From Nannochloropsis oceanica (taxonomy: Eukaryota > Sar > Eustigmatophyceae > Eustigmatales > Monodopsidaceae), in contig CP038121.1 in NCBI GenBank assembly GCA_004519485.1, positions 577,034 to 641,033 of the forward strand: 64,000 bases of DNA. Direction: 5' to 3'. The notes under the pieces were generated by a model that had not been told where the DNA came from, ran no database searches, and saw only the letters and a program-made list of their open reading frames with translations. Below, one piece after another: positions 1 to 12,332 of the stretch (within the stretch, counting starts at the first letter, position 1; the number at the start of each line of letters is the position of its first letter). The position numbers were made by a program, and so were the translations under genes.

Positions 1-2362
1 TCGTAGCTGTGCCCGTCACATGTCAGAACGGGGTCTCTTGTGGATGAGCGAGAGATGAGGGGGAAGAAGAATAGAAATTTTGAGGAAAAAGGGAAGTTGT
101 GAGACTCTGGAATAAAGAGATACTATGGAAAAAATACAATGGGTAGATCTGATGTACAGCATGGAAAAGAGATAGTAGGTCGCCCTCTCGAGGAGGCAGC
201 GCATGAGGGACCGAAGCAGAGTGTGTTGGAGGATGAGGGGACGCAAGTCTGCTAGGGAGTGTTCGGTCGCTTTTTTGTCCACCTCCAACGCAGCTGACCA
301 GCGATAAAACCTGAAGAAGTCCCCGTCTCTATTATTTCTCCATTTCACCCGTTGTACAATAGTCTTTGCTTGGGGGGAGGAAAATGGACGTGTCAATCGT
401 GGCAATTACCTCATAATGCAGCGGGAGATGGGACACAGAAGTGGTTCAAGCGCCGCGTCGTGCAAAGGCTGTAGTGGATGGGCGGCTTTCGCGGTGGTAT
501 CCATCTGGGAGTGTGTGGGGTGGATGAGGTGAAACCCAGGAAGTGGAGGTTGTGTTGCAAGCCGGCATCCCAACGTAAACATTCAGGTGCTTGTTCTTCG
601 TCAGAAGTTGAGGAGCGAAGGCGCTCGGTCGTGAAAGGATCAAGAGCAGAGTACTAGCAGGCAAAATGCTTGAGCAGCTACAAGGTAAATACCGTTCGAG
701 GCTGCTATTATTAGGTGCACTTATCTCTCTTGGACAGTCAGACAGGGCGGACAGTCGCAACGCCTGCAACGTTCCCTTGCAACGATCCCTTGAATTCGGG
801 GAGAAAATGAGATGGCGCATAATCAATTGAGAACCATACGAACGCGGGGAACAGCGCAGAAATTTATTCAACAATCACTGACTGGGCAGTCGTGTACGTG
901 GTGTTGGTTGTATGTGTCCCTGCTGGCTATGACCAGAAAGAAATAGTGGTGCCAGGTCGTTCGTTACTCTGGGCAAGTGCGGTGGTTCACGTTGGGGTGA
1001 TTCGTCTTTCCCTTGGCTTCTACACCCCATACCACCGCGCACCGCGCATATGAAGGATACGATGACAAGAACAACATAAGAAAATGTCAGACAATCTGCA
1101 AAGCCACGTTTCCCGTAAAAATGGCCGGTACATTTTGTTCGAGCACCACCCCATCTCGAGGATCGCCTTTCAAGCATCTCTCCAGAGTTATTTCAAGGTC
1201 TAGAAGTAGGGCTTTAAACATATTCTCTATTTCAAATGGATCAGAATACATGTTTTCATCATTAACGATCTTGAGCAAGGACTTGCCTCATGTGCTGTCT
1301 CTTTAACAAAAGCTAGTAGACTCACGATAGTAGAGCATTGAGAGTGCTTGTCGTTCGCCGGCGATACTATCTCTATTCTCGTCTTCCTCCGCGTAAATTT
1401 TCGAGACTTCACATACCATGCTTATAAGCAAATTTAAATAAAGGCAGGCTTTCACGCATACATGAACGATGTTGGTCAGGGATCTAAGAGGGTTAAGAGA
1501 GTTAGAGGATTTAGAGGATTAGAGGGAAATGTGCTTGGAAAGCTCAAACCACCGCTTGTTTTTTCTTTTAAGGCTTTATTCTGTATTAACCTTGATATCA
1601 TCACATAAAACTGACTCTTGGCACTTCAGTCTTATGTGTTTTAGCTACCGAAGAGGCCATAAAGGTCGATTCAGGTAGGCGAGGCGTGGAATATGGTGAT
1701 ACCACTTTCAAACGTTCCAATGAAAAAAATGATTTAAACGACATGTTCAAAGCACTCCACGAGCCACGATTCTCATGACGAAAGACACAAATACAGGCTT
1801 GTAGAATCAGTTTGACGACCAGACTTTATTGATGAAGCCGTCTAGGACTTCGACTCCCAAATTCCTACAGCTTACGGGCTTGGACCCCCTCCGAGAAAAC
1901 AATGGCTGGCTGGGCCACACCCATATGACTTTTTATGATGGCCACCCCTCCATCATGCCTCCCTGCTTTCCTTGACCCCTCTTTTCCTTTCAGACGACAG
2001 GGCAATACCAGTGCCGGCTCGCCTCTTCGTCTTGTCAACTTCGTGGGACGTTCGTAACGTGCCGTCGGGCATCCAACGCCGGGCCCATGCATCATGAGGA
2101 CACGTTTTGATCGATGGTCGCTCTAGTGCCTACGCGCATCGCATTCCCCAGGCCAAGCCATATGGCATGGCTCATGTACCTAGAGACCCGTCATGCCTGT
2201 TGCCCATGCTGCAGTCCAACATGAGACCCTCCCTTCTTCCCACTCTCCTCATCTAATCCTAGGTCGCCTCGCCTTGCCTGAGTCCTTCCCTCCCAGGGCT
2301 CATTTTTACCTTCCTTCCCGACCCACGCCATGCCATGTAAGTGATAGATAGAGGAGCAATGG
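1..2362. other. Left-edge region without a supported gene
   Basis: No reading frame here resembles a known family. Open frames on the minus strand (16-405, 446-874, 875-1177) have no recognisable motif and are expected by chance. One stretch on the minus strand, 1087-1278, reads like ordinary protein (rich in E, D, L, with a run LLLDLEITLERC) and could be an exon of an unknown gene, but its flanks do not connect to other exons. Positions 1500-1530 carry a small run of related 'agaggattt' units. The stretch 2100-2360 precedes the Rab gene and probably holds its 5' UTR and promoter. Confidence 0.4.
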
Positions 2363-3611
2363 ATGACATCAAGCCATACGTTTTTTAAAGTGGCCTCTGG
2401 AAAAAACCAACGCAACACCTCTGCACCACCAAACGCAGCGCTCGTCTTCAAATTCATCGTGGTTGGGAACACGGATGTCGGCAAGTCCTCACTCCTCCTT
2501 CAGTTTGTAGAACACCGATTTAATGAGAAACATGCCATGACGGTACGCTTTATTGGAGAGATTAGATGTTTAAATAGGGATGCTCTGCGAGAGCTTGTCC
2601 TAGACGTATGTCGTGCTCCATAATTCTGCCTCTTTCGTTCCCTTGCTCTGTCCACCGTTCAACCATGTCCATCGCTCGGTTCAAAGCCACTTTGTTTTTA
2701 TATTCCTCATCCGTATATTGTAGATCGGCGTAGAGTATGGGCTGAAGCCGGCACAAGTCAAGGGCCGCGACATCCAGATCGAGATTTGGGACACGGCCGG
2801 GCAAGAGTGCTACATGGCTTTGACACGCTCGTAAGCTAGCATGGCAGGAAGAGGTTTAGTCTGGGAAGAGGAAGCAGTCGGGCATCCTGAGCTTAGATTC
2901 CATGTATTTCATGCTTATGGAACCGTTGTATCTTTGCTTGTGTATCGTGCTCGTTGCCCGTCCCCAGCTACTCATAGGCCCACCCCTCCTCCCCCAACAG
3001 GTACTACCGGAATGCCGACGGCTGTCTGGTCTGCTTCGATTTGACAAATAGAAGCAGTTTCGACAGTGTCTCCAAATGGGTTGAACACGCTCGCAGCAAC
3101 AGCGGTAACCCTTACCTCGTGCTCACGCTGGTTGGCAACAAGGCCGACTGCCAGGGGAGACGACAAGTGGCGCGGGCGGAGGCGGAGGCCTTGGCAGCCC
3201 ATCACGGCATGGATTGTAAGTGGGCGATTGAGATGCTTTTGTAATGCTGTTTCACTGATGCCCTTCCTCCCTCGCTCGCTTTCTGGCGGCCGCACGGTTT
3301 TTGGTCAGTGTCATTCTTAGCCTCCCTCCTTTCCGCTCTTCCTCGCAGACCGAGAAATCACTGCCAAGGATAATGAGGCCGTGCAGGGGCTCTTCCACAC
3401 CACCGCAGAGCGGATCTTCAAGGCAGTCGAGAGTGGGCCGGATGGAGAGGCGGGGGCGGTGGGAAGCGATATTGTCATCGACGGAGCCGGTCGAGTCCGC
3501 CTCCGTTCCACCTCTTCCTCTTCCGCTTCCTCTTCCACCGGGAACATTGTGCTCGCTCCAGGAAAGGCCAGCGTAAATCCAAGCAGTGCCGCAGAAGGCG
3601 GTTGCTGCTAG
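2363..3611 (+). CDS. Rab2-like small GTPase
   Basis: Small GTPase of the Rab family, which directs membrane traffic; the sequence is closest to the Rab2/4/14 group. Exons 2363-2542, 2724-2830, 3001-3215 and 3349-3611 join in phase to give 254 residues. Visible motifs: P-loop GNTDVGKSS (residues 35-43), the switch I Thr with IGVEYG, WDTAGQE of switch II, NKAD (guanine specificity) and TAKDN (the G5 position). The protein ends in EGGCC, a double-cysteine tail for geranylgeranylation as in Rab2. The N-terminus before the GTPase fold is about 20 residues longer than usual, and an exon ending at the gtaagt near 2337 could supply a different start, so the first ATG is tentative. A Ser-rich linker (about residues 205-225) precedes the tail. 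It is convergent with the next gene. Confidence 0.9.
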
Positions 3612-5036
3612 ACAGGGGTGGGTGGGAATGAAGGAGGAAGGGTGGGAGATGTATATGCATATTTCTATGGCTTGGAATGAGTAAGTGAGAAAAGCACTTT
3701 AGTGAGTGGTGGAATGTCAAGGGCGAGGAGCCTCCAGGGAAGCCGAAAGCGGGACCTCCGCCACTGCCAACCTCCAACAGCAGTAGCTGTAAGATACGCT
3801 GACGGCCAGTCGAAAAGTGAGACTAATAGAGAGACAGAAACCGACCCAGCGGGGCAGGCAACCAGAAAGGCAACACCCGAAGTACCCCTTTTGAGACTTC
3901 AAATGCACAGGAAAGAAACTGGCACGAAGAAAAGTACCTCCCAGCACACAAGTAAACCAAATGCCTTTGAGGCTACAATCGTTACAATTTGAAGTCTCTT
4001 TGTGTCGTTTCTTTCTATCAAGCTCTGTTATGGTTAGATTTATTGTTACCGTTTATTGCTTGCGTTGTGGGGGGGTTAAAGGGCACATGTCCGCTACGGT
4101 GGCTGATGTGGTAGACATAGGGCAAATATATCCATTCCTATCCTTCCCTGCTCCCCAATCTCCCTCTGAGGGGCTGTGTGTCTCATTCTGCATGGCCTTC
4201 CTCCCTTTTCTCGAAACAGCTCGACATCTGTTAGTCTTTATAAATCATTCTCTCTCCGTCCTCTCATCACATTGTCATGTTCTCAATCTATATTTACATT
4301 CAATTTCCATGTCCCAAAACACATGAATCAAAAAACATTTCCACTCTAATTATTTCTCCACCATCGTGCCAACCACATGCACGCATAGAGGCAGGGCGAC
4401 GGCTCGATGGTTTTCCCCTTCGCTTTCCCTGTCTGCAAAGCGGTGGTGGAGGTGCTTCCACTTTCCCACCGTCGGCTTTTTAATCCTTGTCTTTTTCCTC
4501 TGCCCGATCAGGCACAGTCATGCTCAACCTCTTCTTTCTCCTCTTCCGTATCGTTGTCGTCAATTGTGATCCTTACTCCTGTACTGTCTATGTCTCTTTC
4601 GACAGTACTTCCTCCATACACTCCATACATTGCCTTCCCTCTCATCTTATAATTGATCGCTAGTCCGCGTTCTCTTCTCTCTTTCTTTGTCGCCTGCGCT
4701 TTTGTGTATTTGTCTTTCCTTCGACCCAGGCAGGACAAAGGCCGCCGGGCCACTCCCAGGAGTGCCGCAGCTTTAGCCAAGCCGTGTCTGTTTGCCATTT
4801 CTTCCACCCGAATCGAGGCATTTCACTCCTGCCTTCTTCGGTTGTGAGTTTTCCATCTCTCGGGCAAATGCGTCAGACACAAAGCAGGCCAGTCGGGACA
4901 TCAGATATGTCGCATTTTTTAATTACCACCTGTCAGTGTCATAGAACGCCTAGCGTGTGTGTCCGACTCTCTTTTCTCGAGAACGCCTTGCGTGTGTGTC
5001 CGACTCCTCCCTCCCTCCCTTCCTCTCTCGTCTACC
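3612..5036. other. Intergenic region between convergent genes
   Basis: About 1.4 kb between the Rab stop and the stop of the minus-strand gene. It is T- and C-rich in its second half and holds only pyrimidine-rich open frames without family resemblance. It should contain both 3' UTRs. I see no RNA gene or clear repeat family. Confidence 0.5.
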
Positions 5037-7373
5037 CTATCGGTGCGCTGTGGTGGCCATGGTGCGCCTCAGGTAAGCGTCCCATTCGTGCTTGCTCCTC
5101 TCAAGCGCCAAGTGCCGCATCGACCCTCCCCCACGACGCAGCCTTTCCTGGAATCGGCGCCGGCTGCCGGGCAGGGACATGAGCATGAGCAGGCCGTAGG
5201 CGAGGAGGAGGACGACGCACCACCTCCTCGAAGCTTTGTGGGCGACCACGTCCTTGGGCTCCTCCCGCGGAATGTAGTACTGCTCTTCCTCCCCCTCTTC
5301 CTCCTCCTCTTTTTTGCCAGACGGTCCTTCACGGTGCTTGCGGGCAGCGGCAGAGAGGCGGCGGAGGGGCTGGAGGATGAGTGTGGAGGGGGATGAGAGG
5401 ACGGCACGCCAGCTGCTGGTGGTACTACTGGCGGTCGTCAGGGCCTCGGCGGCGACGGCAGCACCCGCGGCTGCGTCCAGATCTGCCTGTTTGTTGTGGT
5501 TGCCGTGTCTTGGTGCCTCCTGCTCCTCTTTCTGCTCCTGTTCTTGCTCCTTCTTCTCGTCCTCGTCCTCATCTGCCCCCCTGAGATAGACTTGCTCCAA
5601 GCCTTGCAGCCCGGGGCTACTGCTGTCCTTGGCGGCTGGGGGATGGGGAAAAGACGACACGCCCGCAGGCCGAATATGGCTGGGGAGGTGAGGGGGTGCG
5701 TGGTGGGCGGGGGAGGGATGGGAAACGGGGGAAGAGGAGGAGGAGGAGGAGGAGGAGGAGGAGGAGGAGGAGGAGGAGGAGGAAAAGAGGGTGCTGGGGT
5801 GGTGGCAGTAAGCGGCCAGGCGGTCGCGCTTGCGGGGGATGGGGGAGGCGGAGACCGAGGCGGCGGCGTGGGCCAGGAAAGCGGGGTACTGCGTGACAAA
5901 GCCCTTCTTGGCCTGGAGGTGGGTCGGGCAGGGGGAGGAAAGGGAAGGGGGGAGGGAAGAGGAGGGGGAGAGAGGAGGAGTGGGAGGACGTGAGTTGAAA
6001 ACGAGGGCAAACAAGAGCGCACCAGTGACAGACAGCCACAACGATGACCCCTTTCATTCCCATTCCTCCTTCTTTCCTTGGCTGGCACCAACAAGTCCAC
6101 CTACCTGCGGTGAGATCGGGTCGTCGTTCACGTAGTTGGCGAACAGCTCCTGGGCCAGCGCGTGGTTGCTGAAAGCCTCCACCAGCCTGCCGTTAAGCCG
6201 GACCTCGAGCACGTCCTCGGCGCTCCAGGTAAACAAAAGCTCGGTCCCCTTGGAGCAGCACCGGCTGGCCAGGGCGTGCTTGAACGAGGCCTCCAAGAAG
6301 AGCGCCTTGGCTTCGGGCTCCATGTTCCAGCCGTCCTGTGGTGTAGGAAGGGAGGGAAGAGGGAGGGAAGGAATGTGAGAGGGTAGCTGGTGAGTGAAAG
6401 AGAAAAGGTGTGCTACGTTTCCCTTCTTTCCTCCCTGGCCCAATTGCTTCGCTCCCTCTCAATTCCCTTTCATCCTTCGTGCTCTTGTTCTCCTTCTTCT
6501 TGCCCCCGTGTCATTACCTCGAGGGCGCCCTTCATCGTGGAGGCCTTGAGGGGGATCAGGAGCTTGATGTATAGCGACCGCGAGTACTTCACCGGGTCCT
6601 GGACCAAATAGATTGGAAGGGAGGAAAGAAGAGAGGACAGAAAAGGTAAGCATCTGGTATTAGGGGTTTGGTTTCTTGCCTCAGCCCTCGTCTGGTTCTC
6701 CCTCCCTCCTTCAGTTATCACACGCCTGCACGCGCGCACGCACCTGTCCGCTCATCATGGCCTGGAAAAAGGTCTCGTTCTGCTGCAGGCTGGCCACGTC
6801 CTGGCCGTGGAAGGGGCGGAGGACGGGGGACGCGGCGGCACGGTGCGTGTCGATGTAGAGGGCCACCTGATAAATGTTGAGACCAAAGAAGCGGAAGGCG
6901 CCCCCGCCCATGAACACCTGGATGAAGGGGGGAAAGGAGGGGGGTGGGAGGAAAAGAGGAATGGGGGATAAGAGGTGGAGGGTTGGAGAACCAAAAGAGG
7001 GGGGAGGAGGGAGGGAGGGAGGGGGTGCTTACCTGCTGGTGTGCATCCTGGTGGCTGTCGGCAAGGAAGAGGCCCATATCGGCCGGGAACCTCAGGCCTG
7101 AGGCCACGTCCAGGACCGTGTGGCTGCCATCCGTAGCGTGCACACTGTCCGAGGGGAGGGAGGGGGGAAGGGAGGGAGAGAGGGGTGGATTTGAGTGAGA
7201 CGGACGCCGGCGGGCTCTAAACACACATGAGGTCCAGCTACAGCAAGTCCCCTGGTAAGGAACCCTCTGCACTAGCTTCCCCCCCCAGCACTCACACGCT
7301 CCTTTTGTCCCCGGCCCCTCTCGGTCCTCCTCCTTTTCCTCCTGCGACTGCCAGGCCTTGGCTACCTCTGCTC

Positions 7374-7406
<33 letters not shown>

Positions 7407-8819
7407 ACCGCCGCCTCGGCATCGAAGAAGGGCCGGTACTCGATCAGGCGGAAGGCGCGGGAGGCGTTGGCGGCGGCAGGATGGCCGCAGCTCTCCGTCC
7501 TCACACGGCCCCCATCACGGATTAGGCAGATGCTGGGGATGGAGGGATAAGATACAAGGGAAAAGAGGAAGGGGGGAGAAGAGGCCAGGGGGGAGTGAGA
7601 TAAAGAGGGGAAGGACGACGGACATGATGAGATGAGATAAGAGGGGGATGAGGCAATAAAGAGGGACGCCCAGGCAATAAGCACGGCATATACAGATATT
7701 GCACAAGTCTCCGCAAAAATCACAGCGAAAAAATTGTCGCTGCTTTTACCCCTCACTCTTTCCCTCTCTCTCTCCCTCCCTCCCTCTTTCACGCCACCAA
7801 AACGTACCGGCCGTGATCCTGGGAGATGCGGCCCGAGGGCTCCAAATCCCAGCCCTTGGCCCCGCGGGAAGTACACTTGGATACCCATACCTAGATAAAG
7901 GGACAGAGGGGTAGAAGGCAAGGAGAGAAGAACAGGGTGAGGAGGAAAGCGGGAGGGACAGATAGATGGGATTGACGCCTGCATGCATTTTCATTTTATC
8001 CATACTCCCACTCTCCACCCTTCCGCCCCTCCCTCCCTCCCTCTCTCACCTCCGACGTTTTCCTGAAACTGTTCCTCCGTGCCAAGCACTCTGCATTTTT
8101 GCCTGCCTCCTCGCTGGCCCATGTGGCCCCTAGCTGCCGCCCAGACATGAGCTCGAGAGTGTACCTGCACTCAACAAGGGGGGAGGGGAGGGAGGGAATG
8201 AGGGATGAGGCAAGTGAGTCTTCTCGGCCCCACGCAAGGCAGCTACTAAGAGCCATACATTTAACCCTTGGTCCCTCCTTTCCCTCCTCTGGTCCCACCT
8301 CTTGTTCGCCTCCTCCTCCTTCTTCTTGCTGGCTTCTGCCCGCACGCCCCACAGGTTGGCGTCGCCGCAGGGCATCATCAGGCCCACATCCCCCACGCAC
8401 AGCTCGTCCCGCGGGTCCTGCACCCAGTATAATCGACCCTGATGCTCGATCTCCGCGCCCTAGTCATGTCGATCATGAGGGAGAGGGGAAAGGAAAAGAA
8501 GGCAGGAGGGTTAGGAAACTGCACTCCGACTTTCATGTCATATTCTTCCCTTTTTTCTCCCTTCCTTTGACCCTTACTTACTTCCCTACCCATCCCATCA
8601 CTCTTCCAGACCCATTGCTCCCCTTTATATGCATACCTCGCGAACCAAGGAGATAAAGTCCTCCTGGGCATCCGTGTGGCTCGTGGGGCAGGCTGTCAAG
8701 GCACACACCAAGGCCAGTTGCAGCCACACCGCCGCCTTGGGCCGGGCACGAGGACCTGTCGGCGGGCCTGCCACCAGGGCTAGGGCGCGCTTCAATGTTT
8801 GTAGTATCATTCTATCCAA
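5037..8819 (-). CDS. Membrane-anchored protein with chalcone-isomerase-like domain
   Basis: Ten exons in transcription order: 8819-8637, 8459-8299, 8164-8050, 7890-7808, 7532-7296, 7144-7033, 6917-6744, 6598-6518, 6335-6105, 5912-5037. All phases agree; 750 residues. Residues about 30-45 form a hydrophobic signal-peptide-like segment. Residues about 260-470 match the chalcone-isomerase-like fold: GLRFPADMG, FFGLNIYQVALYID, SLYIKLLIPL and LLFTWSAEDVLEVRLNG followed by ISPQAKKGF, the layout of plant CHI-like/fatty-acid-binding proteins. Catalytic flavanone isomerase activity is not implied, and lipid binding is an inference. The last exon adds about 290 residues with Ser and Glu homopolymers and one TM helix (about 689-706). 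The AGC repeat at the end of exon 5 is read as Ser; only the distal gtgagt donor keeps the frame. The region between the signal segment and the CHI-like domain (about 61-259) is not recognised. Confidence 0.8.
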
Positions 8820-11592
8820 ATCGTTCTCTTGTCTACTCTACTGCGGATGCTGCCGAGGAATGAAGGCAGTCCCCTTATCGCAGGCGTGTCGAGGCGGACG
8901 TGTTAGGGAGTTGATGCGCGCCGGCTTGTGAGTGGCCAGCTAGACCCTTTCTCCTCTTTCCGTCTCTTGTATCGCTCTGTGTCGATGGTTATGGTAGGTG
9001 CAATAGTTGAAATGTGTCAGTTTTGTGGCAATGCAAGCTGCCAGCAAGCCCGCGCATGGAGGACGGGCTAAGACATCAAGCGTGGCTCTCTCCCAAAATC
9101 GTGTCGAGTTCGACCGTGCCCTTGCTTTCGGTGCCAGTCGCGGCTCTGATGGGTGCACGACCGGCTGTCGTGTCATGTCTGAGAACGAGGGGAAGGGCGG
9201 CCCAGTTTAAGGAAAGAGGGCAGCCACTATCAGTAGGATAGAGGCGGCGTGGCCTGAAAAGAAGGAAGAAGCACAACAACAACGACAAGCGTGCGGCTGC
9301 AGCGCTGCAGGCAACATCATGAGCAGCAGCTTTAAGTCGGGCACTAAATCCCACGGCATATTGCTGGGGTCAGGCACGCGCGCTTGACCCTGAGCTGAAA
9401 ACGCACACCCTTCACTTCAAGGGAAAGAAAGCCACGACACACCAATCGGAGTAAGAGAAAAAAGGAAAAGTAGGGAGAGAGTATCCTGGCGTGTCACGCG
9501 GAGGCTTTGAGATTACACACGGGGCCTGCAGGGTTCCAATAAAGATGCATGGACATATTTATACTTCCTGTAATGTACATAACAAGGCAGGGCACCAGGT
9601 AAAGCTGCCTTGAGGCCCCTTCAGGCAAGACTTGCACTCGATCACGATCGATCCAAATTTGTGACACCACTTTGAAGTGCCACGGTGCTCGCTTCACCTT
9701 GCTTTTTCTTCAGGAGCGTGGCGTTGTTCGTTGTTGGAAGGGCGTCGTTTTCACCTAAACTTGTTGTTGAGACGGCTGTCTCTCTCGTATTATTTCCCCG
9801 TCATCACAACCACTGCACGCAGCCCAGATAGTGGTCGCCCTTACTTTTTCTTTCATTGTCCTCCGAGCCAAGCCTGCTGATTCAAGTCCACGACACACAT
9901 TGCACATAATGCAAACAACGCAGTTACGGCGGCACGAGCAGCCAATCGGTACATGACAGAATCATGTTGAAGCTTAGTCGATGCTTGGCTCTAGATATGT
10001 GGTATAATCGTGGGGGAGAAATGCTGTGCAGCATATAAAATGAAGCCTCTTACGAGGAATCCGCCCCTTCCTCCCCCGCCACTCCTCGGGCAAAAGTGAC
10101 CCCATGAGAGTCATTCTCTTTTTATTGTGTCATCCGTCTTTTGAAAATGCTCATCAACTTGCTCCGTTCGCTCTTAAGGCAGATGATTCACTGAAGTTTG
10201 AGAGGGGAAGTCAGCACTGACTAAGCCACATGTCACCCAGATAGCACCCACAGATTAAATACATGCGTGCATTGCAATTTTTGTTCTACAATATTTTGGT
10301 CGGAAATGATTGAGTTGGAGCCCGACGGACAGCTCACCTCACATAAGCAGCAGGATGAAAACGGACTAAGTCATTTTTTCTACACGTCGGGACTGACTTT
10401 GTGGCTCACTAGTAGGAGATTAAGTCGTAAGCCGTTCAAAAGCTATCCATAAGGTGGAAAGAAGAGCTTGGAACGAACTAATCATTCCAAGCTGATTGCC
10501 GTTGATCCGATTATCCAATTCTTCAGTGCTGTCGGGACGTTTGTGCTGGGACATGAAACACCAAAATAATCCCATCCCGTCAAACTCCAGACTTGTGAGG
10601 CATGGCGCAATTCAATGGCCTCCAAGCCCCGCAAAGTACTTGAACCCATTTCAGAGTTAGAAACGTCGGTCAATTTACTCATGCATCACTTCATAAGTTG
10701 CGTGGAGAAAGCGCTGACCGAAAGTTGCATTTGCCCCTTTCTCACTCACTTTTGCGGTGGCAGTGACTAGTTCTTTTTGCCGTTCCTACATCCCTCTAGA
10801 ACTATTGCATGCAACCTGCGTCCTCTAGGACTTGCATACGAGGGGGAGCCTTCCAACAATAAATTGTTGCCTATTCACCCCTTATTCATTGTCCGAGTTT
10901 TACTAGCGACTTTGACAGTTTTTTTTACCAGGCAAAGTCCCCGGACGGCCCACACAGGGCCAGGAGGAGGGGGGGAAGGAGGATAAAAGAGGAGGTCAGC
11001 GGGAACGCTACACATAGAGTGTCCGCATATCTTGCCGCGGTTGACCAAACCGAAGATCATGGGGACGAGCTTCCCCACGGACCATACTCGTGTACACCCG
11101 TAGGATGTTACGTGCCCCATTGCCGTCCCGAGACACAAAGTGTTCAAAGGTGTCACACCAACAAAGTCCTCGGATGGCCCGCCCATGACCTCCTCCTCTG
11201 CCTCGTCCTCGTCCTCCTCCGCCTCCTCCTCCTCTGCTTCCACCGCCTCCGCCCCCTCCTCCTCCTCCGCCTCCTCCGCCTCCGCCTCCTCCTCCCCTTT
11301 CCCTTCATTCTCCTCCCCCTTTTCCTCCTCCACCTTCCCCCCCTCCTCCTCCTCTGCTTCAACCGCCTCCTCCTCCTCCTCCCCTTCTCCTTCCACCCCC
11401 TCCTCGTCTCCCTCCTCCTCCCCCTCCTCCTCCTTCCCCTTCTTCTTCTTCCTCTTCCTCCTCTCCTTCTTCTTCTTCCTCTTCTTTTTCTTCTTCTTCT
11501 TCCTCTTCCTCTTCTTCTTCTTCCTCTTTTTCTTCTTCCTCTTTTTCTTCTTCTTCTTGTTTGTCTCTTCTTCCTCTTCTTCCTCTCCTCCT

Positions 11593-11624
<32 letters not shown>

Positions 11625-12332
11625 TTCTCCTCCTCCTTCTCGTCCTCCTCCTCCCCCTCTTGCTCCTCTGCCGCAGCGACTTCTGGAGACATAGCAAAGA
11701 AAAACGTCATGACGCCAGTCTCGTCCCCTTCTTCCATTTCCTCCTGCTCCGATGACGATTCCTCGTCGACTGACACCGAAGCCTCTACGCAGCAGCCCTC
11801 AAAGGGATAGTACTCCGCCTGCCACGCATGCCACCAAGAAGCCGACCCACTCGTCCTCTGTGTCCTCCTCGTCCCTGGCCTCTACGACCACATCGACGTG
11901 GACAGGTCACCCAGAAGCTGTTTACTTCCCTCATTCAAAATGCCGTGCACCCTCTTGACATGCGTTGATACGTGCAATCAGGAAGCCCAACCGGAGAAAG
12001 CGCTTGCACAACCTCAGCATATTAGCTGACGCCTTAGATATATCTCATCACAATATCAAAACCCATCCTGAGGGAGCTACCTCTCTTTCCATGAGCTTCG
12101 AGAGCCTCAACGTGAGAGACGAGGGTAGTTTAAGGGGAGAGTTCATGTCGGTGATCCGATATGCGATTGTGGCCACCAACTGAAAAACAACCCGGAAGTG
12201 CGCGCCCGTCCCCTGTATTGGCTTTCAATTAATTCTCACGTCTTTTCCGCTCTCATTCGCCTTCAGGTCAAATACAATCAAGGCGGGCAGTGCATCCGCG
12301 TATATAGAGACCGCCAGCACAAGCCACGCATT
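8820..12332. other. Gene-poor region with a transposon remnant
   Basis: No supported gene in 3.5 kb. 8820-9400 should hold the 5' flank of the minus-strand CHI-like gene. 9400-10790 shows only short unmatched frames. 10795-11160 is a dispersed repeat (separate entry). 11190-11690 is an almost pure C/T tract made of tcc, cct and ttc units; its long open frames (Ser-rich on one strand, Glu/Arg-rich on the other) are products of composition. 11700-12300 has no recognisable coding; a tatata run near 12300 lies just upstream of the carrier gene. Confidence 0.5.
10795..11160 (-). mobile_element. Fanzor/TnpB-like element remnant, copy C
   Basis: This stretch is an inverted copy of 43670-44032. On the minus strand a frame ending at the TAG at 11008-11010 reads W-C-D-T-F, then RDGNGARNIL, then MVRGEARPHDLRFGQPR. 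R-D-x-N-x-A-R-N is the C-terminal motif that follows the zinc ribbon in TnpB/OrfB and Fanzor nucleases. The second cysteine of the visible CxxC is changed to Phe here, so the copy is probably dead. Only the C-terminal tail is visible; upstream sequence has drifted into an acidic low-complexity tract. The family call rests on this short motif plus its repetition at three or more loci. Confidence 0.55.

Noticed and set aside
16-874. Two minus-strand frames of 129 and 142 residues
   Set aside because: Composition and lack of motifs suggest chance; nothing connects them by splicing.
11019-11810. Long + strand frame rich in Leu and Ser, with a matching Glu/Arg-rich frame on the other strand
   Set aside because: The sequence is almost pure C/T triplets, so all frames stay open by composition; only the transposon-derived beginning has any homology.
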